Assembly (NCBI GenBank): GCA_963835595.1
Contig: CAWIGL010000002.1
Coordinates: 1,984,001 to 2,048,000 of the forward strand
Origin: CAWEPK01 sp963835595
Lineage (GTDB): Bacteria; Desulfobacterota; Syntrophorhabdia; Syntrophorhabdales; WCHB1-27
Reading direction: 5' to 3'
DNA length: 64,000 nt
Part shown: positions 17,964-27,669 of the stretch, piece after piece
How positions within the stretch are numbered: position 1 is the stretch's first letter
Layout: each line of letters opens with the position of its first letter
The notes under the pieces: model-generated
What the model was told of the DNA's origin: nothing
Database searches by the model: none
The model's input: the letters and a program-made list of their open reading frames with translations, nothing else
Position numbers and translations under genes: made by a program

Positions 17964-18433
17964 CCGGGCGCTCCGGCATATCGCCCGCCGTATATGGGCG
18001 GCTGAAGAAGCGAAAGATCGGGGATCGGACGGAAGCGGGCAAAGAAGGCGCGGGACGGCCTATTTCGGCGATTATGAGCGCCTTTGCCCTCTTGTCTTTC
18101 TCGCCCCTGGACGTGGACGCGGTCCTCGTTGATGTAGTAAGTGACTACGTCCCCGGAGACCTTGTCGTTGCCTGAGAAGACGATCACGTCCCCTTTCAGG
18201 ACGATCTCGCCCTTGTCGTTATAGAACAATGCCTCTTTGCAGGTCGCCGTCCTGTCGAGCTTCACGATCTTTACGTTCCCCTCTGCCTTGGCCCTTTCGA
18301 TCTCGTTCGTCTCCTCGTTTACATAGGCAGTGAGCATATCGGAGAAAAGGTAGAGGTCGACCTGCTTGGCGATCACGTTGCCCTTGAAGACGATGATCTT
18401 GCCCTTTTCCAGCCCTTCCATCGAGTCGGCCAC
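17960..18433 (-). CDS. lptA: LptA/OstA-like domain (C-terminal part, one frameshift)
   Basis: The visible domain has the beta-jellyroll repeats of LptA: VFKGNVIAKQVDLYLFSDML, AEGNVKIVKLDRTATC, LKGDVIVFSGNDKVSGDVV and INEDRVHVQG. One extra G at 18104-18107 shifts the last 40 or so residues; the corrected end would be at 17941. LptA carries lipopolysaccharide across the periplasm. Unusually there is no signal peptide: the frame stays open upstream through an Ala/Pro/Gly-rich and then Lys-rich stretch to a TAA at 18641-18643, which also ends the BamD-like frame. A start at GTG 18433 has no ribosome site, so the domain may be the C-terminus of the upstream lipoprotein. Confidence 0.7.
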   Translation of the reverse strand: MADSMEGLEKGKIIVFKGNVIAKQVDLYLFSDMLTAYVNEETNEIERAKAEGNVKIVKLDRTATCKEALFYNDKGEIVLKGDVIVFSGNDKVSGDVVTYYINEDRVHVQGRERQEGKGAHNRRNRPSRAFFARFRPIPDLSLLQPPIYGGRYAGAPG

Positions 18434-18640
18434 GACATCGACCGGCTTCTTTTCGGAGAAGAACCCCAGGGAGCCTTTTTTGTCCTCCGTTTTCTTCGAC
18501 TGCTTCTTTTTCCCCGGTCGCCCCGGCGGCCTGCCGCCGCCAGTCGCTGCCGCCGCCTGCGCGGTCCCGGCCGCGCCTGCCTTCGCCCCGGCGCTTTCCG
18601 CCCCCGCCTGGGCAGGCGATGGGGCGGATGCCTTGGCGCC

Positions 18641-19559
18641 TTATCCGCCGCGCCTTGCGCCTGCCGCCGGCTGCGCCGGCGGCTCGACGGGCTTCAGATC
18701 GATCTGTCTCGGCGCCTTCTCTTCATATGAAGAAACGACGGTCGGCGCCGCCGGCTGGGCGGCCGCCGATTTGGCGGTCGCGGCAGCCTCGGCCGGCTTG
18801 ACGGCCCGCGACCTGGAGGGTCTTTCGCTCCCGTTTTATGGTCCGCCCATAGAGTGCTCTTCGGGAATTCCTTCTTGAGCCTGTCGAGGTAGCTCTGTGC
18901 CTTTTCATCGTTCTGCAGCTCGTGGTAATCCTGGGCGAGGTAATAGAGCGCCTTGTCCTTGTCCTTGGCCTCGGGGTACTTGTTCGAGAAAATACTCGAA
19001 GCGGATGATCGAGGCGTTATACCTTTCCCACTTGTAGTAGAACTCGCCGACGAAGAACTCCCTTGCGGCCAGCTTCTGCGTCAATTGCTTCAGGTGCGCG
19101 TCTGCGTCCTTGGCGTAAGGGCTGGCGGGATAGCGGTTTTTCAGGAAGGTGAAGCGCTCGACCGCCTTGAATGTGTTCGACTGGTCGCGCTCTATGGAGG
19201 GAGACTGCTTCTCGTAGCATTCCGCGAGGCGCCTCAGGGCGTAAGCTGCGTTCTCGTCCTCCGGGTAGCTGTTGACGAAATCCTCGTAAGTTATGCCGCC
19301 GCCGAGGCGTATGCCTTTTTTGCGAAGCTGGAGTCTGCCTGCTTTATCTGCGCGACGAGCGCTATGGGGTCGAAGGGATAATTCTCCCGGACCTTGCGAA
19401 GCTCGATATGGCCTTGTCCCAGTCCTTCTTCTTCATGAACGCGATGCCTTGGACGTACAGGCTGCCGGGACTGTCAACCTTCTTGACTTCGTGCTTCTTT
19501 CCGCCGCAGGCAGCGACGGCGAAGCAAATGACGAATAGAATCAAAAGCCTGTTGCGCAT
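18641..19559 (-). CDS. bamD: BamD-like TPR lipoprotein with Ala/Pro-rich tail (several frameshifts)
   Basis: The N-terminus is a lipoprotein signal with lipobox VAAC about residue 18. The rest must be read through four shifts, near 19407, 19297, 18983 and 18834. Joined, it gives the YfiO/BamD pattern: DKAI then RKVRENYPFDPIALVAQIKQA, YEDFVNSYPEDENAAYALRR, ERFTFLKNRYPASPYAKDAD, ALYYLAQDYHELQNDEKAQ. A low-complexity Ala/Pro/Lys tail follows, up to a TAA at 18641. BamD is the outer-membrane lipoprotein of the beta-barrel assembly machine. Its position just upstream of an LptA domain without a signal peptide suggests a fusion. Confidence 0.7.
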
Positions 19560-19673
19560 CGGGTTTACTATAACAGAAACAAAAAATTTATGCTAACGTT
19601 AATATCTGGAGGCGGGAAGTCCCCGCCCCTGCTTATCAATAATCACGGCGGAAGGGATTTTAAAGGACGGGTC

Positions 19674-20296
19674 ATGGAGGGGCTGCGGGAGCTGATCGCG
19701 GAAGGGTCTTGCCTGCTTCGGGATCGAGCGGGACGGCGGAGACCGTCGCGCGCCTCGCGTCTTACGTCTGCGAGCTTGAGCGATGGGGCCGGACGATGAA
19801 CCTCATCGGCCCTAAAGAGGCCGGCCGGATCGTCACGGGGCTTGTCTACGACGCCTTTTTCATCCGCTCGCGCATACCGGACGACGGGTCGCTCCTCGAC
19901 CTCGGCTCCGGGTCGGGGGTCGTCGCGGTCCCCCTGGCCGTGCTCGACCCGAAAAGAAGCATCTTCTCAATGGAGAAAACCCTGAAGAAGGTCCTCTTTC
20001 AGCGCCACGTGAAACGGCTGCTCGGCCTCGACAGGCTTCAGATCGTCCACAAGCGGGCGGAAGAGGCTGCGCCCCTCGGCGTCGACCTCCTCGTCGCAAA
20101 GGCCTTCGGTCCGGCGGCAGCCGTGCTCGATAAGGGGGGAAGGCATCTTGTCGCGGGCGGATTGGCCTTCCTCGTCAGGGGCAAGGGGGAAAAGCCTGCC
20201 GGGCGGCCGGGCTTTCTTCTGGAGCGGGCGGAAAGCTACAGCCTTCCCGGCTCAGCCGGGGCGTACCAACTCTTCGTTTACAAAAAGGTTCCATAG
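19674..20296 (+). CDS. rsmG: 16S rRNA m7G527 methyltransferase (one probable frameshift)
   Basis: The core (ELERWGRTMNLIGPKEAG, LLDLGSGSGVVAVPLAV, FLRKVLFQ-like LKKVLFQRHVKRLLG and LLVAKAFGP) is clear GidB/RsmG. The normal N-terminal helix (MEGLRELIAEG) lies in another frame from ATG 19674, which has an AAAGGA site. One missing base near 19705 would join them to about 207 residues. It methylates G527 of 16S rRNA with SAM. It precedes parAB, the common gidB-parA-parB order. Confidence 0.85.
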
Positions 20297-20327
20297 AAAG
20301 ATTGTTTTGTGCTAATGTATGTTGTCT

Positions 20328-21093
20328 ATGGGAAAGATCATAGCGATCGCTAACCAGAAGGGCGGTGTGGGGAAGACGACCACTGCGATCAACCTGGCGG
20401 CCTCGGTGGCCGTGGCCGAGCGCCGGACGCTGCTGGTGGACATGGACCCGCAATGCAACGCGACGAGCGGCGTAGGCGTCTCTTACGGGAAGGTGAAGGA
20501 GAACCTCTACCGTGCGGTGATAGGCGACGTGGCCATAGACCAGGTCATAGTCAAGACAGAGCTTCCGATGCTCGACCTCGCCCCCGGCCATCCCGACATG
20601 ATCGGCGCGGAGATCGAGCTTTTGGAGATGGACGAGCGGGAGATGGTCCTCAAGAAGGCCATGGCAGGCGTAAGGGAGAGCTATCCTTATACCATTCATA
20701 GACTGCCCCCCTTCCCTGGGCCTCCTCACGGTAAACGCCCTGGCCGCCTCCGATTTTGTCCTGATACCCCTTCAGTGCGAGTACTACGCCCTCGAAGGGC
20801 TTGTCCTCCTGTTGAAAACGATCTCGGTCATCAAGAAGAGGCTCAACCCGGAGCTGGAGATCCTCGGCGTGCTCCTCACCATGTTCGACAAGCGGAACAA
20901 CCTTTCATTCCGCGTCATGGAGGAGGCGCGCAAGCACCTGGGGAGCAAGGTCTTTCAGACGGTTATACCGAGGAACGTGCGGCTGAGCGAGGCCCCGAGC
21001 TACGGGAAGCCCGTGATCCTGTACGATGCGGCGTCGAAGGGCGCCGAGAGCTATCTGGAGCTGGCGGCCGAAATATCAGGCGACGGGGGCTAA
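20328..21093 (+). CDS. parA: chromosome partitioning ATPase ParA/Soj (one frameshift)
   Basis: It opens KIIAIANQKGGVGKTTTAIN, the deviant Walker A of ParA, then VDMDPQCNATSG (Walker A'). At 20695-20696 one extra T breaks the frame; the other frame restores the Walker B region IIDCPPSLGLLTVNAL and runs to the stop at 21093 (MFDKRNNLSF, SEAPSYGKPVILYD). Corrected length is about 254 residues. ATG 20319 is an alternative start. With ParB it segregates the origin region. Confidence 0.92.
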
Positions 21094-21906
21094 ATGCCTA
21101 AGAAAGACCCGCTCGGAAGGGGACTCTCGGCTATATTGAAGGACGTGGACGAAGGGAGCGCCCATTCCATCCCCGTGCAGCAAATACTGGTAAACCCCAA
21201 CCAGCCAAGGCTGGAGATGAAAGAGGAATCGCTCCGGGAGCTCGCCGCCTCCATAGAGGAAAAAGGTCTTTTGCAGCCGATCCTCGTCAGAAGGAAGGAA
21301 GGCGTATACGAGATCATCGCAGGGGAGCGCCGCTTCCGCGCGGCGAAGATGGCGGGCCTGAAAGAGGTCCCAGCGATCATCAGGGAGGTAAACGACCGGG
21401 AAGCCCTGGAGCTTGCGATGATCGAGAACCTGCAAAGGGAGGACCTGAACCCCCTGGAGATAGCCAACGTCTACCGGCGGTTCGTCGAGGAATTCGGCTA
21501 TACCCATGAAGAGCTTGCGAAAAAAATGGGGATCGAGAGAAGCTCCGTTTCGAACTACATCAGGCTGCTCAAGCTGCCTGCATGGATACAGGACCTGCTG
21601 GCGGCCGGCAAGCTGACCCAGGGCCACGGCAGGACGCTCATCACCCTTGAGAGCGAGCAGGAACAGAAAAGATACGTGAAGAGGGCGCTCGACGAAAACC
21701 TTTCGGTCAGGGAGTTGGAGAGGGTCAGGAAAACGACGCGGACGGCGCCCCCCTCGCCCTTCCTCCATGCGGAGGAGATGCTGCGGGAGGCGCTGAAGAC
21801 GAAAGTGCAGGTGACGTTCAAGAAAGATAAAGGCAGAATTATCATCGAGTTCTATTCAAAAGAGGACCTCGAAAGATTGCTCGACTGCCTGGCTGTCGAA
21901 ACTTAA
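21094..21906 (+). CDS. parB: chromosome partitioning protein ParB
   Basis: This 270-residue protein starts at ATG 21094 immediately after the parA stop. It has the N-terminal LGRGLSAIL ParA-activating segment, the CTPase domain with NPNQPR and GERRFRAAKMAGL then ENLQREDLNPLEIA, the HTH (EELAKKMGIERSSVSNYIRLL), and a C-terminal dimer domain. I found no perfect parS (TGTTTCACGTGAAACA) in the window. Confidence 0.96.
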   Translation: MPKKDPLGRGLSAILKDVDEGSAHSIPVQQILVNPNQPRLEMKEESLRELAASIEEKGLLQPILVRRKEGVYEIIAGERRFRAAKMAGLKEVPAIIREVNDREALELAMIENLQREDLNPLEIANVYRRFVEEFGYTHEELAKKMGIERSSVSNYIRLLKLPAWIQDLLAAGKLTQGHGRTLITLESEQEQKRYVKRALDENLSVRELERVRKTTRTAPPSPFLHAEEMLREALKTKVQVTFKKDKGRIIIEFYSKEDLERLLDCLAVET

Positions 21907-21916
21907 CAAAATTAGG

Positions 21917-21946
21917 TTGAAAATTCTCGTCCATCCGTGTTAATAA
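21917..21946 (+). promoter_or_regulatory. putative promoter of the ATP synthase operon
   Basis: TTGAAA (21917-21922) and TAATAA (21941-21946) are 18 bases apart, about 44 bases before atpF'. Confidence 0.5.
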
Positions 21947-21989
21947 TTTCACAACCACGTGGGGGATGGGGCACAGGGGGGGATAACCT

Positions 21990-22415
21990 ATGATAAATCC
22001 CGATTACACGATTTTCATCCAGTTCTTTCAATTCCTCGTACTCCTTATTCTCCTCAATGTCTTCCTTTTCAGGCCCATCCTCGGCCATCTTGCCAGGAGG
22101 CGCTCCGCAATCAAGGCGCTCGCGCAGAAGGCCGAAGGGAAGAAAGGCGAGGCAGAAAGCCTCGGCAGGACCTACGAGGAGGGCCTGGAGGAAAGGAAGC
22201 TCCCGATACTCGCGGAGAAAGAGGCGGCCCTCAAGGGGGCACATGCCGCTTCGATGAAGGTCATAGAAGAGGCGAGGAAAAACCTTGCCGAAGAGCTCGC
22301 CAGGGTGAGGGATGCAGTGAAGACGGAAGGCCGGAAGACCTTGGACGCCCTCATCGGGGAGTCCGACCGCCTTGCCAGAGAGATTGCCGGCAAGATCACG
22401 GGAAGGAGCGCCTGA
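21990..22415 (+). CDS. atpF': ATP synthase Fo subunit b'
   Basis: This 141-residue protein has one N-terminal membrane helix (FIQFFQFLVLLILLNVFLF) and a long charged coiled coil, as expected of the b-type peripheral stalk. It lies directly upstream of a second b subunit. Two consecutive b-type genes next to parAB is typical of Desulfobacterota/Geobacter-like ATP synthase loci. Genes for subunits a and c are absent here, also as expected, and must lie elsewhere. Confidence 0.88.
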   Translation: MINPDYTIFIQFFQFLVLLILLNVFLFRPILGHLARRRSAIKALAQKAEGKKGEAESLGRTYEEGLEERKLPILAEKEAALKGAHAASMKVIEEARKNLAEELARVRDAVKTEGRKTLDALIGESDRLAREIAGKITGRSA

Positions 22416-22915
22416 TGGGACTCGGCAAGGACCTTCCCCTGTGGCTCCGGCTTTTCTTCCAGTTCATAAACTTCGGGATCCTCGTCTTCGTCCTGGTCTA
22501 CTTCATCAGGAAGCCCCTGGGCGAGTACCTGCAAAGGCGAAGCCGGTCCGTCAGGGAGAAGATGGAAGAGGCGGAACGGCTCATAAAAGAGGCCGGTGAG
22601 GCCAAAAAGCTCTACGAGGAGCGGCTCGCGGGCCTTGGCGCAGAGATCGACGCCTTCCGTAAGTCTGTCCTGGAAGAGATGGAGAAAGAGAAAAAGAAGG
22701 TCCTCGATGAGGCCTCCGCCCTTGCCGCCCGCATAAGCGACCAGGCGCGCCTTGCCTACGAGCAGGAGATGCGGGAGACGATGGCCCGCGTCAGGTCGGA
22801 GGTCGCAGGAAGGACGATCGAGGCGGCAGAAAAGAAGGTGCGCGCGTCCTTCGGGAAGGACGACCACGACCGGATGGTCGAAGACTTCATCAAGAAGGTA
22901 AGGAGCGTCAATTGA
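22415..22915 (+). CDS. atpF: ATP synthase Fo subunit b
   Basis: This 166-residue protein starts at ATG 22415, sharing one base with the stop of atpF'. It has a membrane helix (LFFQFINFGILVFVLVYFI) followed by a long Glu/Lys-rich coiled coil. It pairs with b' to form the peripheral stalk holding F1. The upstream frame extension overlapping atpF' is not the true start. Confidence 0.9.
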   Translation: MGLGKDLPLWLRLFFQFINFGILVFVLVYFIRKPLGEYLQRRSRSVREKMEEAERLIKEAGEAKKLYEERLAGLGAEIDAFRKSVLEEMEKEKKKVLDEASALAARISDQARLAYEQEMRETMARVRSEVAGRTIEAAEKKVRASFGKDDHDRMVEDFIKKVRSVN

Positions 22916-23457
22916 TACGCCAGTCGATAGCGAGGCGGTACGCCAAGGCCCTTTTTGCCGTGGGCGAAAAGGACGGCAGATACAGGGACTACCTGGAGCA
23001 GATGCGACACGTCCTCTCGGTAGCGGCATTCGACCCTAAGATCGAGAAGGCCCTTATGCTCCCTCTCATAGAGATGGAGAAGAGAAAGGAGCTTCTTTCG
23101 GCGCTGGTCGGCGCCATCGGCGCCGCGCCGCCCGTGGCCGCGATCATGGGCCTTCTTCTCGAAAAGCAAACGGATGAACTACCTGCCTCTCATATGCGGC
23201 TCTTACGGGGAGATGATCGACGATAAGGAAGGAAGGGCGAGAGGGGTATGCTATTCGGCCTACCCCGTCTCCGATGAGCGTAAGGCAAAGGATCGAGGCG
23301 GCTCTTGCGGACCGGGCTCGGCAAGAAGGTCGAGCTTAAGGTCGAGGAAGACAGGGGGCTCATCGGGGGCATCAAGGTGATCGTGGGCGGACTCAGGATC
23401 GACGGCAGCGTCAGGAGGCAGCTCGAGCTTCTGAGCGAACGGATGATGGAGGAGTAG
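22912..23457 (+). CDS. atpH: ATP synthase F1 subunit delta (three frameshifts)
   Basis: The start is TTG 22912, overlapping the atpF stop. The first frame gives RQSIARRYAKALFAVGEKDG, typical delta N-terminus. Extra bases at about 23167, 23279 and 23314-23316 must be removed to read MNYLPLICGSYGEMIDD, RQRIEAALADRLGKKVELK and the conserved end DRGLIGGIKVIVGG then IDGSVRRQLELL. The corrected protein has 180 residues, the family norm. Confidence 0.88.
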
Positions 23458-23460
23458 ACG

Positions 23461-24970
23461 ATGGCAGTCAAGGCAGACGAGATAAGCAGGATCATAGAGC
23501 AGAAGATATCGGGCTTCGAGCGGGAGATCGACCTCCAGGAGACGGGGGCCGTCATCTCCGTCGGCGACGGCATCGCAAGGATATACGGTCTCGAGAACGC
23601 CGTCTCCGGGGAGCTGATCGAGTTCCCCCACAATGTCACAGGCATGGTCCTCAACCTTGAGGAAGACAACATAGGGGCCGTCATCTTCGGCGACTATACG
23701 GAGATCAAGGAAGGTGACCTCGTCAAGAGGACGAACAGGATCGCCCAGGTCCCTGTGGGCGAGGGCCTGGTCGGGCGGGTGGTCGATGCCCTGGGCAGCC
23801 CCCTTGACGGCAAAGGCCCCATCGAAGCCAACAGAGTACAGGAACGTCGAGCAGAGGGCGCCCGGCGTCGTCGTGAGGCAGCCCGTAAAGGAGCCCCTCC
23901 AGACGGGCATCAAGGCCATCGACGCGATGATCCCTATCGGCAGGGGGCAGCGCGAGCTGATAATCGGCGACAGGGGCACGGGCAAGACGGCCATCGTCAT
24001 CGATACGATCATCAACCAGAAGGGGAAGGACGTCTTCTGCATCTATGTGGCCGTGGGCCAGAAGAGGTCTTCCGTCGCGAGGATCGTCGATGTCCTCACC
24101 GCTTACGGCGCAATGGAATATACAACGGTCGTCGCCGCGACGGCAAGCGATACCGCGCCTCTCCAGTACCTCGCCCCCTTCTCGGGCTGCTCGATGGGCG
24201 AGTACTTCAGGGACACGGGGCGCCACGCGATGATCGCTTACGACGACCTCTCGAAGCACGCAGTCGCCTACAGGCAGCTCTCATTGCTCCTGCGAAGACC
24301 GCCTGCCAGGGAGGCGTATCCGGGCGACATCTTCTACCTCCATTCGAGGCTCCTGGAGAGGGCGGCCAAATGGGACGACGCCCACGGCGGCGGCTCGCTG
24401 ACCGCCCTGCCGATCATCGAGACCCAGGCGGGCGACGTCTCCGCCTATATACCGACGAACGTCATCTCCATTACCGACGGGCAGATATACCTTGAGCCCG
24501 AGCTTTTCTACGCCGGCAACAGGCCGGCCATCAACGTGGGCCTCTCCGTCTCGCGCGTCGGCGGCAACGCGCAGACGAAGGCGATGAAGCAGGTGGCGGG
24601 CCGCCTGAGGATCGACCTCGCCCAGTACAGGGAGATGGCCGCCTTCGCGAAGTTCGGCAGCGACCTGGACAAGTCCACGCAGGCCCTCCTCTCCAGGGGC
24701 GCGCGCCTCCAGGAGCTGCTGAAGCAGGGCCTCTATTCGCCGTACCCCGTAGAGAAGCAGGTGGTGCTCCTCTATGCGGGCACGAACGGCTACACGGACG
24801 TCTACCCGGAGGCGGTCATACCGCGCTACGAGGCGGAGATGCTCGCCTATATCGAGAAGGAGCACCCGGAGATACTTTCTGCCGTGAGGGAGAAGGAGGC
24901 GATCGACGAACAAATAGAAGCCGACCTGAACAAGGCCCTCGCCGCGTTCAAGGAGCGGTTCAAGGCGTGA
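23461..24970 (+). CDS. atpA: ATP synthase F1 subunit alpha (one frameshift)
   Basis: The N-terminal beta-barrel part (VGDGIARIYGLENAVSGELI) is in frame to about 23830, where one extra A shifts it; the next frame has the P-loop GDRGTGKTAI, the VGQKRSSVA segment, RQLSLLLRRPPAREAYPGD and SVSRVGGNAQ with the Arg finger, ending KERFKA. Corrected length is about 502 residues. It forms the non-catalytic sites of F1. The start ATG 23461 is 3 bases after atpH. Confidence 0.95.
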
Positions 24971-24971
24971 C

Positions 24972-25833
24972 ATGGCGACGCTCCGCGACGTAAAAAGGAA
25001 GATCAACAGCATAAGGAGCACCCAGACGATCACGAGGACGATGCGGATGATCTCGGCCTCGAAGCTCCGGCGCGCCCAGGACGAGCTGGAGAAGGTGACC
25101 GCTTACGCCCTTGCGAGCGAAGGGCTTCTTTCGAGGCTCGCGAGCCGTATCCCGGAAGGCGCCCATCCCCTCATCGGCGGGCGCGAAGAGGTCAAAAAAG
25201 TGCTCCTCTTCCCCATCGCCTCCGACCGGGGCCTGTCCGGCGCCTTCAACCTGAACGTCGCCACCGCGGTCGAGCGCTTCGTCCTCGAGGAGAGGTCGCA
25301 CTACGAAAAGATAGGCGTCTACCTCGTAGGCAGGAAGATCAGGGATTACCTGAGGCGCAGGAAGATCGGGACGGAGAAGGAATGGCTCGACCTGAAGACG
25401 GCCGGCGCCGATATCGCAGGCAAGATGGCCGAGGACTTAACGGACCTCTACCTCAAGGGCGAGTACGACAGGGTCTACCTTATCTATACGCATTTCCACT
25501 CGGCCATAAAGCAGGAAGTGAGGTTCGAGGAGTTCCTGCCCCTGAAAGCGGAAAAAACAGGGGACGAGCGCGGACTATCTCTACGAGCCGGACATGGAGA
25601 CGATACTCGTCCGCTTCATCCCCCATTACGTGCTCACGAAGATCTACTTCGCCCTCGTCGAGTCGCAGACATCGGAGCACGCGTCGCGCATGGCGGCGAT
25701 GGAGAACGCGACCAACAACTGCGGCGAGATGATCGACCATCTCACGCTCGTCTACAACAAGACGCGCCAGCAGAGCATCACCAACGAGATGATGGATATC
25801 GTGGGCGGCGCAGAGGCGCTGCAGAGCAGCTAA
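24972..25833 (+). CDS. atpG: ATP synthase F1 subunit gamma (one frameshift)
   Basis: The N-terminus ATLRDVKRKINSIRSTQTIT and ASDRGLSGAFN are typical gamma. Near 25569 one extra base shifts the frame; the second part reads YLYEPDMETIL, SRMAAMENATNNCGEMID and the hallmark C-terminal YNKTRQQSITNEMMDIVGGA. Corrected length is about 286 residues. It is the rotor shaft of F1. Confidence 0.94.
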
Positions 25834-25843
25834 AGGAGGCAGC

Positions 25844-27259
25844 ATGAACGAGGTTGCAGGGAAGGTCGTGCAGGTTATCGGGACGGTGGTCGATGTCCGT
25901 TTCCCGCCTGAGGCCCTTCCCCCGATATATGGGGCCGTTTACCTCACGAACCCGACGATCAGCGACAAGAAGGAGAACCTCGTCCTCGAGGTGGCCCAGC
26001 ACATAGGGGACAGCACGGTCCGCTGCATCGCCATGGAGACGACCGACGGCCTGCGGCGCGGCCAGGAGGCGTCGTACAAGGGGACGCCCATCGTCGTGCC
26101 CGTCGGCAGGGAGGTGCTCGGCCGCGTGCTGAACGTCATAGGCGAGCCGGTCGACGGCAAAGGCCCGGTCGAGACGAAGGAGAAGTACTCCATCCATCGC
26201 GCAGCCCCGACGCTCGTCATGCAGAACACGAAGATCGAGCTCCTTGAGACGGGCGTCAAGGTCATCGACCTCCTGGAGCCGTACCCGAAAGGCGGCAAGG
26301 TGGGCCTCTTCGGCGGCGCGGGCGTAGGGAAGACGGTCGTCATCATGGAGATGATACACAACATAGCGATGCAGCACGGCGGCATCTCCGTCTTCGGCGG
26401 CGTGGGCGAGAGGACCCGCGAGGGGAACGACCTGTGGCTCGAGATGAAGGGCTCGGGCGTCATCGACAAAACGGCCCTCATATACGGCCAGATGACGGAG
26501 GTCCCCGGCGCGCGCGCCAGGATCGGCCTCACGGCGCTTACTGCGGCCGAGTACTTCCGCGACGAAGAGGGGCAGGACGTGCTGCTCTTTATAGACAATA
26601 TATTCCGGTTTACCCAGGCGAACTCCGAGGTCTCCGCCCTCTTGGGCCGTATGCCTTCAGCAGTCGGCTACCAGCCGACCCTTGCGACGGACTTAGGCGA
26701 GCTTGAAGAGAGGATCACGTCTACGCTGCGCGGCTCCATCACCTCCGTGCAGGCCATCTACGTGCCTGCCGACGACCTTACCGACCCGGCCCCGGCCACG
26801 ACGTTCGCCCACCTCGACGCCACGACCGTCCTTTCCCGGCAGATCGTCGAGCTTGGCATCTATCCGGCGGTCGATCCCCTCGATTCGACGAGCAGGATAC
26901 TCGACCCCAAGGTAGTCGGCGACGAGCATTACGGGGTGGCGATGGGCGTGCAGCAGACCCTGCAGAAATACAAGGACCTCCAGGACATCATCGCCATCCT
27001 CGGCATGGACGAGCTGTCCGAGGAGGATAAGCTCGTCGTCTCCCGCGCGCGGAAGATCCAGAGGTTCCTCTCGCAGCCCTTCTTCGTCGCGGAGGCGTTC
27101 ACAGGCTCGGCCGGCAAGTACGTGCCGATACCAGAGACGGTGAGGGGCTTCAAGGAGATCCTCGACGGCAAGCACGACGATTTGCCGGAGCAGGCGTTCT
27201 TTATGGTCGGCAACATCGACGAGGCCGTAGAGAAGGCCAAGAAGATGATGGGTGAGTGA
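25844..27259 (+). CDS. atpD: ATP synthase F1 subunit beta
   Basis: This intact 471-residue protein has the P-loop GGAGVGKTVVIMEM, the catalytic GERTREGNDL, ALLGRMPSAVGYQPTLATDL (DELSEED-type region near 386) and normal length. It carries the catalytic nucleotide sites. AAGGAGG precedes ATG 25844. It is the only F1 subunit gene of the large three (alpha, beta, gamma) without a frameshift. Confidence 0.98.
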   Translation: MNEVAGKVVQVIGTVVDVRFPPEALPPIYGAVYLTNPTISDKKENLVLEVAQHIGDSTVRCIAMETTDGLRRGQEASYKGTPIVVPVGREVLGRVLNVIGEPVDGKGPVETKEKYSIHRAAPTLVMQNTKIELLETGVKVIDLLEPYPKGGKVGLFGGAGVGKTVVIMEMIHNIAMQHGGISVFGGVGERTREGNDLWLEMKGSGVIDKTALIYGQMTEVPGARARIGLTALTAAEYFRDEEGQDVLLFIDNIFRFTQANSEVSALLGRMPSAVGYQPTLATDLGELEERITSTLRGSITSVQAIYVPADDLTDPAPATTFAHLDATTVLSRQIVELGIYPAVDPLDSTSRILDPKVVGDEHYGVAMGVQQTLQKYKDLQDIIAILGMDELSEEDKLVVSRARKIQRFLSQPFFVAEAFTGSAGKYVPIPETVRGFKEILDGKHDDLPEQAFFMVGNIDEAVEKAKKMMGE

Positions 27260-27669
27260 TGGAGAAGCTCCATCTTGAGATCATCACCCCGGAGAGGCCG
27301 CTTGTCCGCGAGGACGCAGACCTGGTAGAGGCGCCGGGTGCAGCCGGCGAGTTCGGCGTGCTTCCCGGCCACGTCGCCTTTCTCTCGACCCTCAACCACG
27401 GCGAGGTGCGCTTCTCGAACGAAGGCAGGACCCGCTTCATTGCAACGAGCGGCGGCTTTGCCGAGGTCAGGGAGAACAGTGTGCTGCTGCTTCTGGACAC
27501 GGCCGAGTTCGGGGAGGAGATCGATCTGGCGCGGGCGCACAGGGCCAGGGAAAGGGCCGAGGCCGCCCTGCAGGGGCTGACCTTCGAGCAGGAGGAGTAC
27601 GCGTTCCTCCGTGCAGCCCTCATGCGCGCCCTTACGAGGATTGCGACTGCGTCGAAGACCCAGGCATGA
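27259..27669 (+). CDS. atpC: ATP synthase F1 subunit epsilon
   Basis: This 136-residue protein starts at ATG 27259, overlapping the atpD stop (TGATG). It has LHLEIITPERPLV, GAAGEFGVLPGHVAFLSTL and the two-helix C-terminal hairpin. It couples the rotor to Fo and can inhibit ATP hydrolysis. Confidence 0.95.
   Translation: MEKLHLEIITPERPLVREDADLVEAPGAAGEFGVLPGHVAFLSTLNHGEVRFSNEGRTRFIATSGGFAEVRENSVLLLLDTAEFGEEIDLARAHRARERAEAALQGLTFEQEEYAFLRAALMRALTRIATASKTQA

Noticed and set aside
21094..21990. parS centromere near parB
   Set aside because: TTTCAC and CACGTG fragments occur around 21945-21960, but the 16-bp palindrome is not present.
9733..25833. Programmed ribosomal frameshifting as a general mechanism
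   Set aside because: The shift sites share no slippery motif, stem-loop or internal Shine-Dalgarno, and the affected genes are not ones known for recoding.
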